This document shows positions 12,653 to 22,183 of a stretch of DNA of 64,000 nucleotides, one piece after another; the first letter of the stretch is position 1, and the number at the start of each line of letters is the position of its first letter. Under the pieces are notes generated by a model. That model saw only the letters and a program-made list of their open reading frames with translations, had not been told where the DNA came from and searched no databases. This DNA comes from Panicum virgatum (taxonomy: Eukaryota > Streptophyta > Magnoliopsida > Poales > Poaceae): assembly GCF_016808335.1 (NCBI RefSeq), contig NC_053148.1:44222930-44286929 (forward strand). Direction: 5' to 3'. The position numbers and the translations under genes were made by a program.

Positions 12653-13225
12653 GGAGACTGGGCCTCGGAGCCCATGTAATGAATTAGTACTTATCGTAAT
12701 TGTACTGGTGAATTAAGAAATTCGTTATCGTAAATCGACAGTGTGGCCCATCGAAGCCTTGTGCATTCGAGCCCTCATTTTTTTTACTCTACTTCCGTGG
12801 TCTCATATGCGACTTTGGTAAACTTCTGCGAGGAATTTCGTGTTCATAAGCGACTTAGGCGTGGGGTGGTGAGGGGGGTGCCGTATCCCGGAGGCGTAGG
12901 CGGCCCCACGACTCGGCCGGCCTCGTACCGTAGTTGCTTATGCCTCGCGTCCATTTTTTTCCAAGTGTACGAGAAACTTAGTGACGGAAATTTTTCGAAA
13001 AAATGTTGTCGATTTTTGGGGACGTTCAGGGGTTCCCCCCGTAGTAGCCCCCGAGGGAGGCTTGGCTTTGCCGAGGGTAAAGCCAGGCGTACCTCAGTGT
13101 TCGTGCGCATCCGAGCCCCCGAGGGTCCGGAAGGTTCCCAAAAAATAAACAAGTAAAGCATACTCCTTTATTGTTTCGGGAAATCGAAAATGCGAGTACA
13201 AACGATGTACAAATAGCTCGGAACT
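12653..13225. other. Convergent 3' region between antisense gene A and INT of X
   Basis: About 570 bp between the ends of two converging genes; the same region recurs at 17338-17916 in Y. It contains a shared GAGGGGGGTGCCGTATCCCG block and a CCCCCGAGGGAGGCTTGGC block. An AATAAA-like signal near 13145 could end the antisense transcript. Read on the + strand, transcripts of the two genes would overlap here. Confidence 0.4.
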
Positions 13226-14240
13226 CTAAGGATAGAAACGACGTAGCTGCTGTATGTTCCAAGCATTGGTGAAGACTTTGCCATTTTTGTTCGCCAGCTT
13301 GTACGTGCCGGGCTTGAGCACCTCGGCGATGATGTATGGGCCTTTCCACGGTGGTGAGAGCTTGTGGCGGCCCCTGTTGTCCTATCGAAGCCTCAGTACC
13401 AAGTCCCCTTTGTTGAGGTCTCGGCGCCGAACTCTCTACGCTTGATATCTTCGCAAAGACTGCTGGTAGCGCGCAGAGTGTAGGAGCGCCACGTCTCGAG
13501 CCTTGTCCACTTGATCCAGCGAGTCTTCGCGGGCTCGCGGGTTCTGCTGCTCTTGATAGGCCTGGAGCCTTGGTGACCCGTACTCCAGGTCCGTGGGGAG
13601 TATGGCCTCGGCGCCATAGACGAGGAAGAACGGGGTAAAACCCGTGGCTCTGCTTGGGGTCGTCCTCAGGCTCCAAATAACCGAGGGTAGCTCTGTGAGC
13701 CACCTTCGGCCAAACTTGTTCAGCTTGTTGAAGATCCTTGGTTTCAGTCCTTGGAGGATCATGCCATTAGCACGCTCCACTTGCCCGTTCGTCTGTGGGT
13801 GCGCCACAGCCGACCAGTCCACACATATGTGGTAGCTATCGCAGAACGCCAAGAACTTCTTTCCTGTGAACTTGGTGCCGTTGTCGGTGATGATCGAGTT
13901 TGGGACCCCGAACCTGAAGACAATGTCAGTAAAGAACAGAACGGCTTGCTCGGATTTAATCTTGCCGATGGGTTGAGCCTCGATCCACTTGGAGAATTTG
14001 TCGATTGCTACCAACAAGTGGGTGAAGCCCCCGGGCGCCTTCTGCAGCGGGCCGACGAGGTCCAGCCCCCACACGGCAAAAGGCCATGTGATGGGGATGG
14101 TCTGCAGAGTGTGGGTCGGGAGGTGCGTCTTTCGAGCATAGAACTGGCAACCCTCGCAGGTCCGCACGACGTCGGTGCCGTCGGCGACCGCGGTGGGCCA
14201 CTAAAAGCCTTGTCGAAATGTGTTCCCCACGAGAGTGCAC
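13226..14240 (-). pseudogene. Integrase fragment of element X
   Basis: The C-terminal two-thirds of a gypsy integrase, in the same order as Y: the catalytic core with GLDLVGP (first Asp) and TDNGTKFTG (second Asp), then [13 protein letters not shown] (Glu). The GKGDLVLR-type C-terminal region and NIQQLRRFYP follow, just before the stop at 13226-13228. The N-terminal HHCC zinc domain is cut: homology to Y's INT stops at about 14237, where the sequence changes into antisense gene B. All three DDE residues can be read, but frameshifts near 13440 break the frame. DDE integrases insert the cDNA into the genome; this copy cannot be complete. Confidence 0.85.
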
Positions 14241-14254
14241 GACGGTACCTCATC

Positions 14255-17200
14255 CTGTCGCTCCATGTCCGCCCGTACCGGAAGAACTTATACATCCCCT
14301 GCAAGATGACGACAAACAACGCCGGGTGCAGTCGAGGGTGGTTCTACCTTCGGAACTATAGCGGCGCGCTCCCGGCGTTCACCAACAAGGTACTCCGGGA
14401 ACGACCACCGAAGTGGGACTGGGGGGTATCGCCCCCAGCGTAACAAGCCAAGCTCGGAGTCCTCACGGACGCGCTGGCGCTCCTGGCGAAGAAGGGGTTG
14501 ACGGCGGCGGCCGTCATCGCGAACTTCCACCGGCAGCGGGTGATCCCTCTCATAGAGAGGTCCCTGCCAATCTACAAGCTCACCCCCGGGAGCCAGGCTG
14601 AGGGCTCGAGGACGTCGTTCGAGCTGCTTTCCCGCACCACCGCTGCCCGGAGGATGAGGTATGCGGTGGCGGATTTCCCCCACGACCCCGAGGATCTTTG
14701 GAGGATCAAGATGCGCCCCGAGGCGGGGTATATTTCACTGGTGAGTTTCGATTCCGAATTTGTTATGTCTTGTGCAGCCCCTTTCCTCGCCCCTGACTCT
14801 GTCTCGGTTGTACTTTGCAGGGATTAAAGTGCCACTCCTCGAGGTCCCCGATCCCGGAAGAACGCTAAATCAACCGCCTGAACGCAGAGAAGTTGAAGAG
14901 GCGAAAGGACGCGGCGGAAGCGAAGGCCGAGAGGAAGAGGAAGGCGAAGCACGACAAGTTGTGCAAGATTGCACGCTCGGAGGGGAAGCCGCGGCCTGCC
15001 ACGCCCGAGTCCACGGACGAGGAGGAGGACACCTCGAATGCCGAGGGCCACCTTCTGGGGGACGACGGGGCGGCAGTGGGTGCGAGCTCCCCGCGGATCT
15101 ATCAGTGGGATGCCGATGAGGGGGCGTTGGCAGCGCCGGAAGAAACGAGGACCGTGGCGGAGTTGTTGGCGGATCCGCCCCTCGAGGGGGCAGAGCGGGA
15201 GTCGCCCTCTCCGGCGGCAGGTGAGGAGACGCCCGCGCCCCAGGCGCTGATCGGCAACGAGTCCGCTGCGGGCGCGGAGACACCCGTGCCGACAGCCCCG
15301 AGGCTCCAGGTCGACCCGAGGGCGGCGCCCTCGGGGCAGTCTTCAAGGGGCGGCGCGGTGCCACGGTCTCGAAGAAGCGGTACGAGAAAGCAGAGCATGA
15401 GTGCTCGATCCGGGTAAGTAGACTTGGAATTCATCTCTGTTGTGTGTTGGTAAGTTTCTCGATCCCGTAGTCCTCAGCTTTTATTCCTCGATTTGCAGCC
15501 CCGGGGCCGTCGCCAAGGATGCGGTGCAGCTCGCCCTGACTAAGGCCCTCAAGACCGGGGCATGCAGTACGCCACACACGGCGCCGCAGCCCCTGCCTGC
15601 TGTGGACCTTGTGGCGGAGGCCGCGAAGCTGGGGGAGGCGATGGCTCGAGGGGCCCAGGCGGCCCAGCAAGCTCGAGCGCAGGAGGAGGGCGACGGCAGC
15701 CGAAGCAGTGCTGAAGCAACCGCTCAGGCTGGCGACGCCGAGGAGACTGGTCGGGGCAGTGCGGACGGCACCGCCCGGTCGGTCATCGAAGTCGAGGCCG
15801 GTCAGGGCGACGCGGCTAGCGCCGCCCGGCCGGTTACAGGAGAGGAATCTGGTGGGGCTGTGCGGGAGTGCCCCGCCAGCCAAGCGGACAGTAGCGAAGA
15901 ATACGGGGATTCGATGGACATCGACCCCGCCACTGTGGCAAGCGCCGCCGCGCACATCGCCGAGTTCGCGTCAGCCGACGCGGATGTGCTCAAGGCGGGG
16001 ACGTCCGAGGGGCCCCATCACGGGGCGATCGTCCCGTCTGGGCTCCCCTCGGAGTTTCTCTGCAAGGAGCAAGAGGAGGAGGAGGTCTGGAATGCGCAGC
16101 TCAACGTTGGTCAAGAGATCTTCCAAGCCCTGGACCGCGCCTTCCAGCTCCATCAGAATACGGATTACCAGGTCAGCCAGGTAAATACTTCCCCTCGAAA
16201 ATTGCTCGGATTCGGTTTGACTTTAACATGTCTTTACCCACGCCTTTCCTCTTGCAGCGGCTGAGGGAAATCTCGCACGAGAAGAGCGCCGAGATGACCC
16301 GAATGTACTCCCAGATGAGCCAGCTTGGGCAGCACAACGCCGAGCTAGTGTTCAAGAATATCGAAGCCAACACCAAAATGGCAGATCTGGGAGCCCGTCA
16401 GCAGGCGCTGGAGGAGGATCTCGCGCGGGTCGCCGGAGAGTGGGATGTCCAGAGGGCCGCGGTGGAGCAGAAGGCTTGGGAGGCCGAAGCGCAGGCTGCC
16501 GAGCTGCAACGCCTCCGGACAGCGCTCGAGGAGAAGGCTCGGAAAGTCGAAGCACAGAGCACCAAGCTACGGTGCCTCAGGACATCGCTCGAGCAGCAGG
16601 AGACCGAGCTCCTCCACAAGGAAGGGACCATGGTCGTGCTTGCCGGGACCCTCCAGGAAAAGGGCGAGGCCCTCTAGGAGAAGGAGGAGGCCTTCCAGAA
16701 CGTGGGGGCTGCCCTCAAGGAGAAGGAAGACTCCTTGTCCTCGCTCGAAGAGGCCGCCAGAGTCCAGAGGGTGGAGGCGTAGAAGAGTATCATGGGTAAG
16801 TACCTTCGAATTTTCGTTGGTTTGTTTCTTTTCGTAGCTTACATTGATTTCCTTTGCTCAGAGCTGAGGCAGAAGGTGGCGGACGAGTCCGCAGCGAAGG
16901 AAGCAGTTCACACCGCGCTCACGGCGGCACAGGCGGAATTTGCTGAGCTGGAGCAAACCGCCGTGAGCGTGTGCCAAGGGCTCGAGGGAGAGGGTGCCAT
17001 CTCGGGCAGTTTGGTAATCAGCCGCCTGCGCGCGCTAGGTGGTCGGATTGCCGAACACGCCAAGAGCACCTTCCGCCTCGGTGTGCTGCGGGCCCTCGCC
17101 GTGGCCTCGACACACTACCTCATGGATCTCCAGAGGGTGTCGTCGGGGTACATCGTTCCCGATGACGCAGATGCGGACGCCGCGTCGGCCATCATGGATG

Positions 17201-17337
17201 AAGCCGACGTAGCCGCGGAGGAGTTCGCCACAATCCTCGCCGAGAAGCTCGAAGCCGACATCCCTCCCATTGCTGAATTCGACACCACTAAAGACCCGCA
17301 AGGGGGGATGGTAGCCTGTAGGAAATCTGGGCCTTGA
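14255..17337 (+). pseudogene. Antisense multi-exon gene of Y, copy B (5'-truncated)
   Basis: Homologous to copy A from about residue 145 of exon 1 onward; the first ~430 coding bases are missing at the X/Y junction. GT..AG introns are inferred at 14741-14820, 15414-15498, 16181-16257 and 16796-16861, matching copy A one for one. Exon 3 (15499-16180) is fully open. Exon 4 is a long coiled coil rich in Glu, Ala, Lys and Arg, interrupted by TAGs near 16676 and 16781. Exon 1 has a TAA at about 14441. The last exon loses one base near 17305 relative to copy A, which shifts its C-terminus. The conserved intron positions in two diverged copies are the main evidence that the ancestral gene was spliced. 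Confidence 0.72.
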
Positions 17338-17916
17338 AGCCCATGTAATAGATCAGAGATTGTCGTAATCACAATTTGTAATCATATGTTATGAATATAA
17401 GAAATTCATTTTCGTTAAATCGACTGTGTGGCCCATCGAGGCCTTGTGCGTTCGAGCCTTTGTTTTCTTTAATTTATTTCTGTGTTCTCGTATGCGACTT
17501 AGATAAACTTCTGCGAGGAATTTCGCGTTCATAAGCAACGTAGGCGTGGGGTGGTGAGGGGGGTGCCGTATCCCGGAGGCGTAGGCAGCCCCACGACTCG
17601 GCCGGCTTCGTACCATAGTTGCTTACGCCTCACGTCCGTTTTTTTCCAAGGATACGAGAAGCTTAGGGGAGAGACGGAAATATTTCGAAAAAATGTTGGC
17701 GATTTTTTGGGGGCATTCGGGGGTTCCCCCCGTAGTAGCCCCCGAGGGAGGCTTGGCTTTGCCGAGGGTAAAGCCAGGCGTACCTCAGTGTTCGTGCGCA
17801 TCCGAGCCCTCGAGGGTCCGGAAGGTTCCCAAAAAATAAACATGTAAAGTGTACTTCTTTATTATTTCGGGAAATCGAGAATGAGAGTACAAACGATGTA
17901 CAAAAAGCTTAGAACT
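17338..17916. other. Convergent 3' region between antisense gene B and INT of Y
   Basis: Homologous to 12653-13225, including the GAGGGGGGTGCCGTATCCCG block and an AATAAA near 17836. It holds the ends of two converging genes and no coding sequence. Confidence 0.4.
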
Positions 17917-19081
17917 CTAAGGATAGAAGCGACGTAGCTGTTGTATGTTCCAAGCGTTGGTGAGGACTTCGCCGTCCTCGTTTGCCAGCTTGTACGTGCC
18001 GGGTTTGAGCACCTCAGTGATTATGTACGGTCCTTCCCATGGCGGTGAGAGCTTGTGGCGGCCCCTGTTGTCCTGTCGAAGCCTCAGTACCAAGTCCCCT
18101 TTGTTGAGGTCTCGGCGCCGAACTCTCTGTGCTTGATATCTTCGCAAAGACTGCTGGTAGCGCGCAGAGTGTAGGAGCGCCACGTCTCGAGCCTTGTCCA
18201 CTTGATCCAGCGAGTCTTCGCGGGCTCGCGAGTTCTGCTGCTCTTGATAGGCCTTGAGCCTTGGTGACCCGTACTCCAGGTCCGTGGGGAGTATGGCCTC
18301 GGCGCCATAGACGAGGAAGAACGGGGTAAAGCCCGTGGCTCTGCTTGGGGTCGTCCTCAGGCTCCAAATGACCGAGGGTAGCTCCGTGAGCCACCTCCAG
18401 CCAAACTTGTTCAGCTTGTTGAAGATCCTTGGCTTCAGTCCCTGGAGGATCATGCCATTGGCACGCTCCACTTGCCCGTTCATCTGTGGGTGCGCCACAG
18501 CCTGGTATGTGGAAACTGTCGCAGAACGCCAAGAACTTTTTGCCAGTGAACTGGGTGCCGTTGTCGGTGATGATCGAATTCGGGACCCCGAACCTGAAGA
18601 CGATGTCGGTGAAGAATAAAACTGCTTGCTCGGATTTTATCTTGCCGATGGGTCGAGCCTCGATCCACTTGGAGAATTTGTCGACCGCCACCAGCAAGTG
18701 GGTGAAGCCCCCGGGCGCCTTCTGCAGCGGACCGACGAGGTCCAGTCCCCACACGGCAAACGGCCACGTGATGGGGATGGTCTGCAGAGCATGGGCCGGG
18801 AGATGTGTTTTTCGAGTGTAGAACTGGCAACCCTCGCAGGTCCGCACGACGTAGGTGGCGTCGGCGACCGCGGTGGGCCAGTAGAAACCTTGCCGAAACG
18901 CGTTACCCACGAGGGTTCGCGGCGCGGCGTGATGGCCGCAGACGCCAGCGTGAATGTCGCGGATCAGCTCCTTGCCCTCGGGGATGGGGATGCATCGCTG
19001 CAAGACTCCCGAGGGACTACATTTGTATAGCCCTCTGTCGATTAGAACGAAGGACTTGGCCCGACTGGCCAGGTGCCGCGC
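17917..19081 (-). pseudogene. Integrase of element Y
   Basis: Gypsy integrase in the order expected. The zinc domain is complete (IHAGVCGHH and then RTCEGCQFY, i.e. HHCC). The core follows with GLDLVGP and TDNGTQFTG (first two catalytic Asp). The rest (NGQVERANG with the catalytic Glu, the linker and a C-terminal KGDLVLR region) is in another frame, ending LRRFYP and a stop at 17917. Compared with X, a deletion of about 14 bp near 18500 removes the residues before the Glu motif and shifts the frame. A TAG near 19082 separates it from the RNase H part. There is no chromodomain, as in the Tat lineage. Confidence 0.85.
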
Positions 19082-20224
19082 CTAAGCGCGGTTCGAGGGT
19101 AGGACCCCTCGAATCATCCAGTCAAGGTACTGGATGCGCCAATCTTGCGAAGTGGGGGCCTCGTCGACTTCCATTGCTTCGGCCTCGTCCGCGGAGGTAG
19201 TCCCGAAGTAAATGTCCACGGGCTCGGCCTCGTCCGCCGGCGGGTTCCCGTCGGAGGGCCCGGCGGTCGAGGGGCCCGGCTCCGTTGGATCCTTGAATGC
19301 AATGGAGGGCTTGGTGATGTCGCGAGCGAAGATGTTCGGGGGAACGGTGGTCCGCCCCGACACGATCTTGGCTAGGTTGTCGGCGTCCTCGTTGTACTTG
19401 CGCGGGACATGGTTGAGTTCTAGGCCGTCGAATTTGTCCTCGAGGCGGCGCACTGCTTGGCAGTATGCCTCCATCTTCGGGTCATGGCAGCTAGACTCCT
19501 TCATCACTTGATCGACGACGAGTTGAGAGTCACCGCGCACGTCGAGGCGTTTGACGCCGAGATCGATGGCGATGCGGAGGCCACTGAGGAGGGCCTCGTA
19601 CTCCGCCATATTGTTAGACGTAGGGAAATGCAAGCGTATCACATACCGCATGTGTTCTCCGAGGTGTGGGATGAAGAGGAGGCCGGCACCAGCGCCGGTT
19701 TTCATCACCGATCCGTCGAAGAACATCGTCCAGCATTCGGCCTGGATTTGTGATGGGGGTAGCTGAGTGTCCGTCCACTCAGCCACGAAGTCGGCCAAGA
19801 TTTGGGACTTGATCGCTTTGCGGGGGGCGTAGGTGAGAGTCTTTCCCATCAGCTCCATAGACCATTTGGCAATTCTACCCTCGGCTTCCCGGTTGCGGAC
19901 TATCTCTCCCAAAGTGAAAGACGAGACCACGGTGACGGGATTGGCCTCGAAGTAGAGGCGCAGCTTGCGCTGAGCCAAAACCACTGCATAGAGCAGCTTC
20001 TGAATCTGCGGGTAGCATGTCTTAGTTTCAGACAACACCTCGCTGATGTAGTACACCGGCCGTTGGATGGGCAGAGCATGGCCCTCCTCTTTTCTTTCGA
20101 CAACGACTACCGCGCTAACCACTTGGGTCATCGCAGCTACGTACAGATAGAGGGGCTCACCGTCCGTGGGTGGTGTGGGAATGGGGGCATGAGTGAGCGA
20201 TGCCTTCAACCTTTCGAGGGCTTA
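19082..20224 (-). pseudogene. Dual RNase H region of element Y
   Basis: One 375-residue open frame with two RNase H-type domains. The first (residues ~15-145, YISEVLSETKTCYPQIQKLLYAV) is the connection-type domain following RT. It lacks a clear catalytic set, as usual in this lineage. The second (residues ~160-285) has FFDGSVMKTGAGAG, AEYEALLSGL, RGDSQLVV and NEDADNLAK, giving the D-E-D-D set of an active archaeal-type RNase H. Two RNase H domains are a hallmark of Tat elements. The domain would remove the RNA from RNA-DNA hybrids. A frameshift or stop separates it from RT at about 20225. Confidence 0.85.
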
Positions 20225-21164
20225 TTAAGCTTCGGGGGTCCACGTGAAGCGCTCGGTTTTCCTCAGAAGTCGGTACAGGGGTAAGCCTTTCTCGCCGAGA
20301 TGCGAGATGAACCGGCTGAGGGACGCTAGGCATCCTATTACCCTCTGTACCCCCTTTAGGTCTCGGATCGGTCCCATCCAAGAGATGGCCGAGACTTTAT
20401 CAGGGTTGGGTTCGATGCCCCACTGGGAGACAATGAAACCTAAGAGCATTCCTCGAGGCACCCGAACACGCACTTCTCGGGGTTGAGTTTTACCCCTTTG
20501 GCCCGTAGGCAATCGAATGCGATTCTGAGATCAGCAACCAGGTCATCCGCCTTCCTGGATTTTACAACTATATCGTCGACATATGCCTCTACGTTGCGCC
20601 CGAGACGGTCCCCGAAAACATGGAGTATACACCGCTGATATGTAGCTCCGGCGTTTCTGAGGCCAAAGGGCATCGTAACGTAACAGTACATGCTGAAAGG
20701 TGTGATAAAAGAAGTCGCAAGCTGGTCGGTGTCTTTCATCTTGATTTGGTGGTAACCGGAGTAAGCATTAAGGAATGACAAAAGTTCACACCCCGCAGTA
20801 GAATCTACAATCTGATCAATTCGTGGCAAAGGAAAGGGAACCTTCGGACATGTCTTATTTAAACTAGTGTAATCTACACACATCCTCCAGTTTCCATTCT
20901 TTTTTTTCACTAATACAAGATTAGCTAGCCACTCAGGATGGAATACCTCTTTGATGAATCCGGCCGCCAGAAGTTTCTGCAACACCTCGCCGATCGCCCG
21001 GCGCTTGAGCTCGTCGAAGCGTCGTAGGCATTGCTTCACCGGCTTGGAGTTGGGTCGGACATTAAGGGAGTGCTCGGCAACCTCATTGGTATGCCAGGCA
21101 TATCCGAGGGGCTCCACGCGAAGATGTCTGCGTTGGCGCGGAGAAAGTCGACGAGCACCACTTC
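20225..21164 (-). pseudogene. Reverse transcriptase of element Y
   Basis: Covers the whole RT from IFAWSPSDMPGIP-type upstream sequence to the thumb. Motifs visible are EVFHPEWLANLVLVKKKNGNWRM (over two frames), PLPRIDQ, MPFGLRNAGATYQ and AYVDDIVV (catalytic Asp pair intact). The motif A residue is Asn: Y reads FLNAYSGYHQI where X reads FLDAYSGYHQI. The first metal-binding Asp is lost through G-to-A. A frameshift at about 20440-20460 splits off the LNPEKCVFG region. The enzyme could not polymerise. Confidence 0.88.
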
Positions 21165-21980
21165 CTATTTGCTGTCGATGGTGGCGCTGATCTGCAACGC
21201 CTTGTCGTCGGGGTGGCTCGGGTCAAGGGGCACTTTCTTGATACCCTCGGCAGGTTCGAAACTCCCGGCGTGTCGATGCGTGGAGTCCAAGGCCTCGCTT
21301 GCCATTTTGTCGAGGGTGGCTGCGAGTGCCTCGTCCTCCACCTGAGCCTCCGCGTGCTCAACGCACTCGACGTCGCACTCGTAGGCGTGCTCAAACGTAG
21401 AGCCGATGGTGATAACGCCCTTCAGACCCGGCATCTTCAGCTTGAGGTAGGTATAGTTGGGGACGGCCATGAACTTGGCATAGCAGGGACGACCAAGAAT
21501 GGCATGATAAGATCCTCGAAACCCTACCACCTCAAAGGTGAGTACTTCCTTGCGGAAGTTGGCTGCCGTGCCGAAGCAGACAGGCAGGTCGATCTGGCCG
21601 AGGGGTTGGACGCACTTTCCTGGCGCAACGCCATGAAATGGCGACTTGTTGGGACGAAGCTTAATTAGTCCAATCCCCATGAGCTCTAAGGTGTGGGCGT
21701 ACATGATGTTGAGGCTGCTGCCTCCATTCATGAGTACTTTGGAGAAGCGGGTGTTGTCGATGATGGGGTCGACAACAAGCGGATAGCGTCCCGGGTGCGG
21801 GACGTAGTCGATTTGGTCCTCGCGGCCAAAGGAAATGGTGTCCTTCGACCAGTCGAGGTAGGATGGCGTGGCCTTGGTGACGGAGAAGACTTCCCGGTGC
21901 TCATGCTTGCGCTATCCAGAGGTCATATTCATCGTTGGGCCTCCAAAGATGAAGAAGGCGTTCTCCACCGGGGGGACCAG
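21165..21980 (-). pseudogene. Protease region of element Y
   Basis: A retroviral-type aspartic protease domain. The active-site motif reads MNGGSSLNIMYAHTL, where X reads MDGGSSLNIMYAHTL, so the catalytic Asp is replaced by Asn. The ILGRPCYAKF flap/psi-loop region follows. The frame ends at an amber stop (21165-21167) immediately before RT, and the same amber occurs in X. Upstream, a deletion of about 70 bp relative to X and frame changes separate it from gag. Confidence 0.8.
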
Positions 21981-22183
21981 TTGTAGTATTTCTTGAGCAT
22001 CTCGCACTGCTCGAGGGTGTGGTTGACTGGGCCCTTGTGGTAAGGGCACGGTTTCTTCAGCATGTCGTCGAATGGGCCGCCACCGCCTCGAGGGGGGCTT
22101 CGAGGTCCTTTGCGGTCCGGGGCGGCAGCAAAGGCCTCCTCGGAGTCCTCTACCTGCCCCGATCCACGCTGGTTTGGTGGGAC

